A stretch of DNA of 64,000 bases from positions 2,666,001-2,730,000 of the forward strand of contig NZ_LT671418.1 in assembly GCF_900130075.1 (NCBI RefSeq), written 5' to 3'. Positions 17,814 to 25,883 of this stretch are shown here, one piece after another. Each line of letters begins with the position of its first letter. Position 1 is the stretch's first letter. The notes under the pieces were generated by a model. That model searched no databases. It was not told the origin of the DNA and saw only the letters and a program-made list of their open reading frames with translations. Source of the DNA: Herminiimonas arsenitoxidans (GTDB taxonomy: Bacteria > Pseudomonadota > Gammaproteobacteria > Burkholderiales > Burkholderiaceae_D). Position numbers and translations under genes: made by a program.

Positions 17814-17870
17814 ACGTATTGCGGCTACGTATAAGTACGTATTGTTCGCCCAATGGTAACTACGTATCGT
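17814..17870 (+). promoter_or_regulatory. TACGTAT repeat cluster and possible promoter
   Basis: ACGTAT at 17814-17819 and TACGTAT at 17826-17832, 17836-17842 and 17861-17867; two copies are exactly 10 bp apart. A weak sigma70-like pair, TTGTTC (17842-17847) and TATCGT (17865-17870) with a 17-bp spacer, overlaps them. It looks like a regulator-controlled promoter facing right, toward the structured region. The regulator is unknown. Confidence 0.35.
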
Positions 17871-17901
17871 CACGAAATCTTAACGTTAGCTTCACCCTAT
17901 G

Positions 17902-18128
17902 CTGAGATGGGCGACCAGCCTTTCTCATCTTCCCTAAGCTGCTCCGCACCGACATTTGCCAACCTATCTGGCAGTCGAAATGTTCCTCGCTCATAGGTGG
18001 AATGCACTGCGGCAAAGTTTAGGAAAGGCTGGGCCATCAGCTCAGAAAATGGTTTGTTTCACGAAAGTGAAAGTGAGAATTAGGTTAAGAAAACTGCTTT
18101 GGTGATTCGATAAGGATTGCGAAAGCAG
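17902..18128 (+). ncRNA. Candidate structured RNA or long leader, unclassified
   Basis: Six nested pairings build one long imperfect hairpin: 17902-06/18041-45 (CTGAG/CTCAG), 17907-10/18034-37 (ATGG/CCAT), CCAGCCTTT 17915-23/18024-32, CCTAA 17933-37/18019-23, TTTGCC 17955-60/18011-16, ACCTAT 17962-67/17993-98. Two more local stems follow: TTTCAC-GAAA-GTGAAA (18057-18072, GNRA loop) and CTGCTTT/AAAGCAG (18094-18100/18122-18128). Strand is assigned from the possible promoter and the downstream gene. It could be a free RNA or part of a 400-nt leader of the antiporter. No known RNA family is recognised. Confidence 0.35.
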
Positions 18129-18235
18129 AAGGCGGAACGGCACTACGACCGATTCATAAAATGACTGCCTTAAAAACAACATTCTGCGCGTGTCTTTGCA
18201 GCAGTATGCGAACACATAAATTTATCAATCGTTGT

Positions 18236-18259
18236 CTGTTTTGTAAAAAATACAAACAG
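18236..18259. promoter_or_regulatory. Imperfect palindrome upstream of the oxalate/formate antiporter
   Basis: CTGTTTTGTA (18236-18245), five A, then TACAAACAG (18251-18259); one arm lacks a single base. It lies ~54 bp before the start codon and is a possible operator. Confidence 0.35.
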
Positions 18260-18312
18260 TGGCGAACATGAGGAAGAAAAATGAAGGCATTTTTTAATTC
18301 AGGAGTATCCAA

Positions 18313-19641
18313 ATGAGCGGCGGACCAGCATTAGCATTAGACAAACCAGTCTCCAACAAGCGTTGGTGGCAGTTGGTCGTCGGCGTCGTATGTATGATCG
18401 CAACTGCGAACATTCAGTACGCATGGACATTGTTCGTTCCAGAAATTCAACAAGAATTCGGCTGGAAACGTGCAGAGATTCAAATCACATTTACCATTTT
18501 CGTTCTGGTACAAACCTGGCTCGCACCAATTGAAGGTTACTTCATCGACAAATTAGGCCCACGCCTGATGGTCGCATTCGGTGCATTGTTCATCGGTTTT
18601 GCTTGGTACTTGAACTCGCAAGCTACCTCCCTGACCGGCTTCTACGTCGGCGCAGTGTTCGGTGGTATCGGCGTCGGTTCGATCTACGCAACCTGTATCA
18701 ACAACGCGTTGAAATGGTTCCCGGACCGTCGTGGTCTGGCAGTTGGCTTGACCGCTGGTGGTTACGGTGCTGGTTCTGCAGCAACGATTCTGCCTATCGC
18801 AGCAATGATCGAATCGTCGGGTTTCCAAGAAACCTTCCTGTTCTTCGGTATCTTGCAAGGCGGCCTGGCATTTATCGCTGCATGGTTCCTGCGTTCGCCA
18901 GCTAAAGGTGAAGTCAGCGCATCGAGCAAATTGGCACAAGCAACTCGCGATTACACGTTGAAAGAAGCACTGAACACCAAACTGTTCTGGCTCATGTTCT
19001 TCATGTTCATCTGCGTAGTTACTGGCGGCATGATGGCTGTTGCTCAGCTCGGCGTTATCGCAAGTGATCTGGGTGTTAAAGAGTTCGAAGTCGATTTGCA
19101 CTTCTTTGTCATGGCAGCATTGCCACTGGCACTGATGCTCGACCGCATCATGAACGGTATCTCCCGTCCATTGTTTGGCTGGATCTCAGACAACATCGGC
19201 CGTGAAAAAACCATGGTTATCGCGTTCACACTGGAAGGCTTCGGCATTATTGCTCTGGGCTACTTCGGTCACAACCCATGGGCGTTCTTGATCTTGTCCG
19301 GCGTCGTGTTCCTGGCATGGGGCGAAGTTTACTCCCTGTTCTCGGCTCTGGCTGGCGATGCATTCGGCACCAAGCACATCGGTAAGATCTACGGCGTGTT
19401 GTACACCGCTAAAGGTATCGGCGCTCTGTTCGTTCCAGTCGGTAACTTGATGATGGAAGCAACAGGCACATGGTCTACCGTTCTGTACACGGTTGCATGT
19501 ATGGATATCACGGCAGCGATTCTCGCTATCGTGGCACTCCGACCAACACTGGCGAAACACGTTGCGCACTCGAAAGACTTGTTGGCGAAGGAGAACGCGG
19601 CAGCAGCTAGCGGCGGCGCTCCCTCACCAGCGCATGCGTAA
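18313..19641 (+). CDS. oxlT: Oxalate:formate antiporter family (MFS)
   Basis: 442 aa, 12 predicted membrane helices. Family-typical stretches: NIQYAWTLFVPEIQQEFGW in helix 1, VQTWLAPIEGYFIDKLGPR, GGIGVGSIYATCINNALKWF, PDRRGLAVGLTAGGYGAGSA and KGIGALFVPVGN. In Oxalobacter OxlT exchanges oxalate for formate across the inner membrane and so generates a proton-motive force. AGGAG precedes the ATG. Codon use is noticeably restricted (e.g. GCA, CTG, GGC), which suggests high expression. Oxalyl-CoA decarboxylase and formyl-CoA transferase genes are not in the window, so the substrate is inferred by family only. Confidence 0.85.
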   Translation: MSGGPALALDKPVSNKRWWQLVVGVVCMIATANIQYAWTLFVPEIQQEFGWKRAEIQITFTIFVLVQTWLAPIEGYFIDKLGPRLMVAFGALFIGFAWYLNSQATSLTGFYVGAVFGGIGVGSIYATCINNALKWFPDRRGLAVGLTAGGYGAGSAATILPIAAMIESSGFQETFLFFGILQGGLAFIAAWFLRSPAKGEVSASSKLAQATRDYTLKEALNTKLFWLMFFMFICVVTGGMMAVAQLGVIASDLGVKEFEVDLHFFVMAALPLALMLDRIMNGISRPLFGWISDNIGREKTMVIAFTLEGFGIIALGYFGHNPWAFLILSGVVFLAWGEVYSLFSALAGDAFGTKHIGKIYGVLYTAKGIGALFVPVGNLMMEATGTWSTVLYTVACMDITAAILAIVALRPTLAKHVAHSKDLLAKENAAAASGGAPSPAHA

Positions 19642-19679
19642 CTAGGTTTTTTCCCTAGTAGTAACAGACTCAACTTTCA

Positions 19680-19706
19680 AGGCTCCTTCGGGAGCCTATT
19701 TTTTTT
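19680..19706 (+). terminator. Terminator after the oxalate/formate antiporter
   Basis: AGGCTCC-TTCG-GGAGCCT (19680-19697), a stable UUCG-loop hairpin, followed by a long T run. A smaller CTAGG/CCTAG hairpin lies just before it. Confidence 0.92.
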
Positions 19707-19729
19707 CTAGCAAGAATGAAAGCCGTAAC

Positions 19730-20149
19730 ATGAAAGAGGAACAGCAGCCTGCTGTGATCAATGCCCTGCTTGAAGGTGCCGCTCGCGACAGGAAGGCGAT
19801 GAGCGATGCCATTGTTGCGCTGAATCAGCGGATCGAAGAATTAAACGGCAACGCAAAACGCGCATTGACCAAAGAGCAAGAAGTCACCAAGGGCTACATG
19901 CGCTGGCTGCTTATCCCGGCAGTCGCCATGGCGATAGGGCTATGGTTATACGTGCCCAGCCCATTCTCGATACAAGATATGCGGGAAGAAAAAGCAAAGC
20001 TGACCAAAGATATCGCCAAACTTAGGCAGAGCGGTGCCAACGCCGACGTAATTACTTGTGAAGTGGAGCAGGAAATACGCTTCTGCGCCAAGATAGACAA
20101 GAGCGTGCGTGGTGATTGGGATGGCTATCAAGTCATCCAGAATAAATAA
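19730..20149 (+). CDS. Hypothetical membrane-anchored coiled-coil protein
   Basis: 139 aa. Residues ~5-60 are charged and helical (likely coiled coil: AIVALNQRIEELNGNAKRAL), one membrane helix spans ~61-78 (WLLIPAVAMAIGLWLYV), a second helical stretch (REEKAKLTKDIAKLRQSG) follows, and a short tail contains two Cys (ITCEVEQEIRFCAKID) that could form a disulfide. No clear ribosome-binding site. Not assignable to a known family from sequence alone. Confidence 0.65.
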   Translation: MKEEQQPAVINALLEGAARDRKAMSDAIVALNQRIEELNGNAKRALTKEQEVTKGYMRWLLIPAVAMAIGLWLYVPSPFSIQDMREEKAKLTKDIAKLRQSGANADVITCEVEQEIRFCAKIDKSVRGDWDGYQVIQNK

Positions 20150-20168
20150 GTCAGTAATACAATGCGCA

Positions 20169-21728
20169 TCAACTCAAGGGTTTGCGTTGCAGGATGTTCT
20201 CTTTATAGAAGGCGATAAAAGCCTCCGCCGGCAATGCTTTGGCAAACAACCATCCCTGACCAAAATCAACCTCGCGCGCCAGTAGATAGTCTGCTTGCGC
20301 TTGCGTCTCTATACCTTCCGCCACAATTTGCAGCTTCAGTGTCTTGGCCATATCGATGATGTGCGAGGTCACGCTGCTGGTCGCAGAATTGGTATCTATC
20401 GTATCGACAAACGATTTATCAATCTTCAAGGCATCCAGTGGGAAGCCCTGTAAATAAGACAGGCTGGAATAACCGGTGCCAAAGTCGTCTATCGCCACCG
20501 CGTGTCCCATCTTGCGCGCCTGATCGATAGTCGCACGGGCCGCATCAATATCCATAAAGCCGCGCTCGGTTGCTTCCAGCCAGATTTGCTGCGTTTGGAT
20601 GTCGGTCTTGGATAGCGCATGTTGCATCACATCCAGAACGCGCCCGGTTCTAATATCCTGCGCGCTGATATTAATAGCGATGTGCAAATCGCGATCTGCC
20701 ACCAATACTGCTTGCATGTCGTGGATCACGTCATCGATGACCTGGTCTGTAATCGGCAAAATCACGCCACTTTCTTCCGCCAATGGAATGAATAAGTCCG
20801 GCCGCGTCATCTGGCCATCCGGCCGTTGCCAGCGCACCAGCGCTTCCGCACCTATGCAAAGACCAGTCTTGAGTTCCATGATCGGTTGGTAATGCACGAT
20901 GAACTCGCGTTTCTCCACCGCGATCTTCAATTCACCCAGTGGCGACAAACGCCTGCGTGAAAACCAGACCACCAAGCCAACGATAAAGGCCGCCATTAAA
21001 ACGCCCAGCGGCAGCAACACCTTGATCTCGTTCTGCAAGCTTTCGGCGATATTGCCGTCAGGCTCGATCACAACCGCCATCAGATCGGCGTCGGGCAATA
21101 CGGTAGAGAAGTAATCGTTGTTCTGCTTCTTCGTTTGCAGCAGGGCGTGGACTTGCGCGGGATCGGGATCGTGCAGCGTGCCTAATATTTTTCCATCTGC
21201 CGTTGTGATCGCCAGCTGTATCTCGGGATCGAGAATGATGTCGGCAAAACGCACAGGATCGATCAGCACCTTATACGCTTTGTACGACAGCCCAACCATG
21301 CCCTTGCCACCGTTGATCGCGGGGATCACGTTCAGGCTAACCTCGATACCATCTTGGGTAGTGAAGTCGGCAGCAGTCTGCGGCACGATGTTCTTTACGA
21401 TTCCGCCAGAAGTGCACTTCAAAAAGCCATTCTCGAAATAGCCCAGGTCTTCAATGCTGCGGGTATTGACGGCGATGATGCGCATTTGCCGTATGTGTTC
21501 TTCCGAGCAGGGCGCGGCAGTCAGATAGTCGGCCGCATGCAAAGCCTGGCTGGCATCACTAAAGGAAATGCGGGCGCGCTCAAGTCCGCGTTGTGCAAAG
21601 GAGAGCAGGCGTTCCTGTTCAAGATCGGAGGCGCGCACCCAGGATAGATAAAGTGTTGCAGAGATAGGGAGCAGAACGCCGATCACCGCCAGCAGCGTCG
21701 CAATGACTATGACCTTTGCACGATTCAA
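20169..21728 (-). CDS. CSS-motif/EAL c-di-GMP phosphodiesterase
   Basis: 519 aa. Two membrane segments (~7-29 and ~245-265) enclose a periplasmic CSS-type sensor domain with conserved Cys in LTAAPCSEEHI and FLKCTSGG. The C-terminal EAL domain has GAEALVRWQ, ISAQDIRTG, LEATERGFMD, IDDFGTGYSSLSYL and VAEGIET, i.e. the residues needed for hydrolysis of c-di-GMP. Such proteins (PdeC/YjcC group) respond to the redox state of the periplasm and lower c-di-GMP. The start is TTG 21728, supported by AAGGAG 5 nt upstream; no ATG fits. Confidence 0.9.
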   Translation of the reverse strand: MNRAKVIVIATLLAVIGVLLPISATLYLSWVRASDLEQERLLSFAQRGLERARISFSDASQALHAADYLTAAPCSEEHIRQMRIIAVNTRSIEDLGYFENGFLKCTSGGIVKNIVPQTAADFTTQDGIEVSLNVIPAINGGKGMVGLSYKAYKVLIDPVRFADIILDPEIQLAITTADGKILGTLHDPDPAQVHALLQTKKQNNDYFSTVLPDADLMAVVIEPDGNIAESLQNEIKVLLPLGVLMAAFIVGLVVWFSRRRLSPLGELKIAVEKREFIVHYQPIMELKTGLCIGAEALVRWQRPDGQMTRPDLFIPLAEESGVILPITDQVIDDVIHDMQAVLVADRDLHIAINISAQDIRTGRVLDVMQHALSKTDIQTQQIWLEATERGFMDIDAARATIDQARKMGHAVAIDDFGTGYSSLSYLQGFPLDALKIDKSFVDTIDTNSATSSVTSHIIDMAKTLKLQIVAEGIETQAQADYLLAREVDFGQGWLFAKALPAEAFIAFYKENILQRKPLS

Positions 21729-22050
21729 TGCGTCTCCTTGTTCGATCTGATGGATGCGTCAAGTGATTGTCGGTACTGATCATACGTCTTCCTTATTGCC
21801 GGAATGACGTGTTGGATAGAAAACATTACGCCGGTTTTCGTGGTTTAGGCTGATTTTATTACGGCGTCCGGTATTTTATTTTTCAGCCTATTCATTTTTG
21901 TCTGTAGTCCGGCGTCGTTCTTTTGGTCTCTTGCTTGACGAGTCACCTAAAGAAAAACACATTCGCGCCATCCATGGGCAAGCAAGAGTTTGTATTGAAG
22001 GCTGGGCTTATTGGTTAAAATGGATTCATACCAACACGGGAGATGACTGC

Positions 22051-23472
22051 ATGTCGCATGTACCGCTTGGCCTGATTTCCATCGTCATCCTCCTCTTGCA
22101 TGCGGCCGGCATACTCGCTGCCGCACATGCCTTGATGCATACGCGTACGCCGCAGGGCGCAGTCGCCTGGGTCTTTGGCTTGATACTGCTGCCGTACTTC
22201 ACCTTGCTGCCTTATCTCTTCCTCGGCAGTAAACATTTCTCCGGCTACGCCGAACTGCATCAATCAAGACAGGCGCGCAAGCGCACCTTGACCGATGCGA
22301 ACTGTCAGGCATTGAGCAGACAGCATCCGCCGCATCCGGATGCACAACGTTACGCTGCGATTAGCGCCATGCTCGGCGTCCCTTTCCTGAGCGGTCATCA
22401 CTTGCGTTTGTTGATCAACGGCGCGACTACCTTTGACGCGATCTTTGCTGCCATCGCTGCGGCAGAACACTATGTGTTGGTGCAATTCTTTGTCATACAC
22501 GACGATGAGCTGGGTCGCCGATTGCAGGCTGCGCTGCTTGAACGTGCCGCGGCAGGTGCGCGCGTTTATCTGTTGTACGACGGTGTTGGCAGTCACGCGC
22601 TGCCCAACAGCTACGCCGCCATCTTGCGTGCCGGTGGCGTGCAAGTACATCCATTCGCAACACGACGCTGGAAGAATCGTTTGCAACTCAACTTCCGCAA
22701 TCATCGCAAGGTCGTCGTCGTCGATGGTTGGCGCGGCTTTGTTGGCGGCTTGAACGTCGGCGATGAATATCTCGGCAAGAAGCCGCCGCTGTCACCATGG
22801 CGCGATACGCACATGGAGTTGCAAGGCCCGGCAGTCGCCGATCTGCAAATGGCGTTTGATGAGAACTGGCACTGGATCACTGGCGAACAACTGCAGCTGT
22901 TGGCACCACGCGTCACCGATGGCCCGGCTACCAGCCTGATTGCTGCGACCGGCCCGGCCGATGAGCAAGAGACTTGTTCACTGTTCTTCGTGCAACTGAT
23001 ACACGCCGCTCGTGAGCGCATCTGGCTGAGCACACCTTATCTAGTGCCGGACTCCGCCTTGAACGCCGCATTGCAACTGGCCGTGTTCCGTGGTGTCGAT
23101 GTTCGCATCCTGATTCCATCGCGTCCCGATCACCGTACTGTGTATATGGCGTCCACCTTGTACGCCCATGAATCGGTGCGCGCCGGGATACGCGTATTCC
23201 GCTATCAGCCCGGCTTTGTCCATCAAAAGGTCATGCTGATCGATGATGACACTGCCGTAGTCGGCAGCATGAATCTGGATAATCGTTCACTGCGCCTCAA
23301 CTTCGAGATCAGCGCGCTTAACGTCGATGAGGCTTTTGCGGGAGAGGTGGAGGCGATGCTGCGCAAGGATTTTGAGCAAGCTGTCGAGATCGGCGGCAAT
23401 GACTACGCGCACTTGCCTTATCTATATAGAGTGGCCATACACGTGGCGCGCTTGTTCAGTCCGGTGTTGTAG
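22051..23472 (+). CDS. cls: Cardiolipin synthase (phospholipase D superfamily)
   Basis: 473 aa. Two N-terminal membrane segments (~5-25, ~35-60) and two HKD motifs: HRKVVVVD in the middle and HQKVMLID near residue 395, with the following GGLN and GSMN. It joins two phosphatidylglycerol molecules to cardiolipin at the inner membrane. ATG 22051, preceded by GGGAG 8 nt upstream, fits the family N-terminus better than the longer frame opening at 21898. Convergent with sodC. Confidence 0.92.
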   Translation: MSHVPLGLISIVILLLHAAGILAAAHALMHTRTPQGAVAWVFGLILLPYFTLLPYLFLGSKHFSGYAELHQSRQARKRTLTDANCQALSRQHPPHPDAQRYAAISAMLGVPFLSGHHLRLLINGATTFDAIFAAIAAAEHYVLVQFFVIHDDELGRRLQAALLERAAAGARVYLLYDGVGSHALPNSYAAILRAGGVQVHPFATRRWKNRLQLNFRNHRKVVVVDGWRGFVGGLNVGDEYLGKKPPLSPWRDTHMELQGPAVADLQMAFDENWHWITGEQLQLLAPRVTDGPATSLIAATGPADEQETCSLFFVQLIHAARERIWLSTPYLVPDSALNAALQLAVFRGVDVRILIPSRPDHRTVYMASTLYAHESVRAGIRVFRYQPGFVHQKVMLIDDDTAVVGSMNLDNRSLRLNFEISALNVDEAFAGEVEAMLRKDFEQAVEIGGNDYAHLPYLYRVAIHVARLFSPVL

Positions 23473-23483
23473 CTGGGCGATTT

Positions 23484-23522
23484 GATCGAACGGCCGCCAT
23501 GTTTCGGCGGCACGTTACGATC
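23484..23522. terminator. Long hairpin between cls and sodC
   Basis: GATCG-AACG-GCCGCC (23484-23498) pairs with GGCGGC-A-CGTT-A-CGATC (23506-23522): 15 pairs with two single-A bulges. It lies between convergent genes; there is no T run, so it probably protects 3' ends or acts as a weak bidirectional terminator. Confidence 0.5.
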
Positions 23523-23550
23523 ATTCATATTGCTGTATCTACGCCGTGAC

Positions 23551-24069
23551 TTACATCAACTTGATGACACCACAGCCCAGGCGTTTGCCTGAGTTGCCAG
23601 TTGGCTGTGTTTTGTAATCGTCAGGATCAGCGTGCACGATCAGACCTTTGCCAATAATGCTGGACGCGGCATCATTGCTGATTGCGCTGGCCGGGATGCT
23701 AAGTTGCAGTTGAGCATTGCCGCTGGCATCGGCTGTAATGTTGCCCAGATCGCCGACATGATGCGCGCCATGCATAGGATCGCCATGCGGCTTGCCCGTC
23801 GGGTTGAAGTGACCGCCGGCGCTCATCCCATCGGGCGCGCTGCAATCCCCTTTTTCATGAATATGGAAGCCGTGCGGGCCAGGCGGCAAGCCGGTCAGCC
23901 GCGCATCCACCAATAACTGATCGCCTTTTTTGATAAAGGACACAGTGCCTTGCGCCTTGTTGCCCTGCGTGGGAGCCATGTTGGCGACAGCGATAGGGTC
24001 TGAACCTGACATTGATGCACAACCGGCAACGACGACGATGCTCAATAGTGCGAGAGACAGTTTTTGCAT
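23551..24069 (-). CDS. sodC: Cu/Zn superoxide dismutase, lipoprotein
   Basis: 172 aa. Lipobox VAGC (Cys ~17), then the SodC core: GPHGFHIHEKGDCS (Cu ligands), GGHFNPTGKPHG and HVGDLGNI (bridging His and Zn ligands), GKGLIVHADPDDY with the last Cu His, and GKRLGCGVI with the active-site Arg and the second Cys of the disulfide. It dismutates superoxide in the cell envelope. AGGAG precedes the ATG. Monocistronic. Confidence 0.95.
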   Translation of the reverse strand: MQKLSLALLSIVVVAGCASMSGSDPIAVANMAPTQGNKAQGTVSFIKKGDQLLVDARLTGLPPGPHGFHIHEKGDCSAPDGMSAGGHFNPTGKPHGDPMHGAHHVGDLGNITADASGNAQLQLSIPASAISNDAASSIIGKGLIVHADPDDYKTQPTGNSGKRLGCGVIKLM

Positions 24070-24431
24070 GACGAACTCCTGTGTGAGTTGGCAAGGATGG
24101 CATCCGTCGTGATAACGATTGCCGAAGTTTCTTTATACAGGGTTTGATGGCTTTTTTTTGTTGCTTATCGAACATTTGTAATTCACGCAGTTCCTTTTGC
24201 GTTAAGTCGAGACTATATATTCTGTCGCATCTATATATGGCGTATGTTGTTGCTGGCATGGACACTTATGGTTTTTTGTTGAAAATTTAGTAATCAAGAT
24301 AAGTTGATAGGTGGTGCTATCTATACTTTGTCACCATTTAAGATAGGCCTGAGGGATAATTTCTTTCCGTTAGAAAAATCGGCATAATACATTGCCTCTT
24401 AAGCAACTAAAAGTAACAACAGAAAGATTCA
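24070..24431. other. Intergenic region with divergent promoters of sodC and the hsd operon
   Basis: 362 bp, AT-rich, no ORF with protein-like composition. A short inverted repeat GATAG-N6-CTATC lies at 24306-24321, about 110 bp before hsdM. No promoter pair stands out. Confidence 0.5.
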
Positions 24432-25883
24432 ATGTTCGAGCAAGCTTTCAAAAATATCGACGATATCCTGCATAAAGATGCAGGTTGTACCAGCGAGCTG
24501 GACTACACCGAGCAAAGCTCGTGGTTGTTGTTCCTCAAATATCTGGAAGCGCTGGAAACCGAGAAGTCGCAGATCGCCGAGCTTGATGACAAAAAGTACA
24601 AATACATTCTCGAGGAACCGTATCGCTGGCAAGTCTGGGCTGCGCCGCGCACGGCAGATGGCAAGCTCGATCACAACAACGCAATCACCGGCCCCGATCT
24701 GCTGGACTTCGTCAACAGCAAGCTCTTCCCGTATTTGCAAGGCTTCAAGCAAAAAGCCACCGGCCCCGATACCATCGAATACAAGATCGGTGAAATTTTC
24801 AGCGAGATTAAAAACCGTATTCAAAGCGGCTATAACCTGCGTGAAGTGATCGAACATGTGGAAGAACTCAAGTTCCGTTCACAAACCGAGAAGCACGAAC
24901 TCTCGCACCTGTACGAAGCCAAAATCAAGAATATGGGCAACGCCGGGCGCAATGGTGGCGAGTACTACACACCGCGTCCGTTGATCCGCGCGATGATCAC
25001 GGTGGTAGATCCGCGCATAGGCGAGACGGTCTACGACGGAGCAGTGGGGTCGGCTGGCTTCTTGTGTGAAGCCTTCGATTACATGAGCATGCAGACGAAA
25101 AAGGCCGCAGACCTCAAGACGCTGCAGGAAAAGACTTTCTACGGCAAGGAAAAGAAAAGCCTCGCCTACGTCATCGCGATCATGAATATGATCCTGCACG
25201 GCATCGAAGCGCCCAATATCATCCATACCAACACGCTGGGCGAGAACATCAACGACATCCAGCCCAAGGATCAGAAGGACGTGGTGCTGGCCAATCCTCC
25301 ATTCGGTGGCAAGGAGCGCAAGGAAGTACAGCAGAACTTTGCTATCAAGACCGGCGAAACCGCCTTTCTGTTCCTGCAGCACTTCATCCGCATGCTTAAG
25401 CCTGGCGGACGTGGCGCGATCGTCATCAAGAATACTTTTCTATCGAACAGTGATAACGCTAGCGTCAGCCTGCGCAAGTTGCTGCTGGAGAGTTGTAATC
25501 TGCATACCGTGCTTGATATGCCGAGCGGTACCTTTCAGGGTGCAGGTGTTAAAACCGTAGTGCTGTTCTTTGAGAAAGGCGCGCCTACGCGCAAGGTCTG
25601 GTACTACCAATTCGACGCTGGTCGCAACATGGGCAAGACGAATCCGTTGAATGACGATGATCTGCAAGAGTTTGTCGCTTTGCAAAAAACTTTTGCTAAT
25701 TCAGCCAAGAGTTGGAGCGTGGATGTTGCAATGATCAATGCAACTAACTTTGATTTGTCGGTAAAAAATCCTGATGGCGGTGAAGCGATAGTGCAGCGTA
25801 GTCCGCAAGAGATCATGGATGAGATTGCAGTGCTGGATGCGGAGAGTGCGGACGTGCTGGCGAAGATACGGGAGTTGCTGTGA
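24432..25883 (+). CDS. hsdM: Type I restriction-modification system, DNA methyltransferase subunit
   Basis: 483 aa. An N-terminal HsdM helical domain (to ~150) precedes the N6-adenine methyltransferase domain. SAM-binding motif I is the variant YDGAVGSAGFL; the catalytic motif is NPPF (288-291). NGGEYYTPRPLIRAMI is typical of type I M subunits. Two HsdM and one HsdS methylate adenines in a split target; with HsdR the complex cuts unmodified DNA. The stop overlaps the hsdS start (GTGA, 25880-25883). Operon hsdMSR. Confidence 0.95.
   Translation: MFEQAFKNIDDILHKDAGCTSELDYTEQSSWLLFLKYLEALETEKSQIAELDDKKYKYILEEPYRWQVWAAPRTADGKLDHNNAITGPDLLDFVNSKLFPYLQGFKQKATGPDTIEYKIGEIFSEIKNRIQSGYNLREVIEHVEELKFRSQTEKHELSHLYEAKIKNMGNAGRNGGEYYTPRPLIRAMITVVDPRIGETVYDGAVGSAGFLCEAFDYMSMQTKKAADLKTLQEKTFYGKEKKSLAYVIAIMNMILHGIEAPNIIHTNTLGENINDIQPKDQKDVVLANPPFGGKERKEVQQNFAIKTGETAFLFLQHFIRMLKPGGRGAIVIKNTFLSNSDNASVSLRKLLLESCNLHTVLDMPSGTFQGAGVKTVVLFFEKGAPTRKVWYYQFDAGRNMGKTNPLNDDDLQEFVALQKTFANSAKSWSVDVAMINATNFDLSVKNPDGGEAIVQRSPQEIMDEIAVLDAESADVLAKIRELL

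Larger units (their letters stand above)
17382..18312. other. 930-bp gene-free region upstream of the oxalate/formate antiporter
   Basis: Short ORFs here have no protein-like composition or ribosome-binding sites. The left third is AT-rich and should hold the promoter of the binding-protein gene (-). The right part contains TACGTAT repeats (17814-17867), a long nested hairpin with further hairpins after it (17902-18128), and an imperfect palindrome at 18236-18259 close to the antiporter. Confidence 0.6.

Noticed and set aside
17467..17834. Short plus-strand ORFs (up to 112 codons) in the gap before the antiporter
   Set aside because: No ribosome-binding site, low-complexity composition rich in Arg/Lys/Ser, overlap with AT-rich promoter DNA.
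17902..18045. 6S RNA (ssrS)
   Set aside because: The long hairpin recalls 6S RNA, but it is ~40 nt shorter, the central bulge is placed differently and the neighbourhood is not typical; left unclassified.
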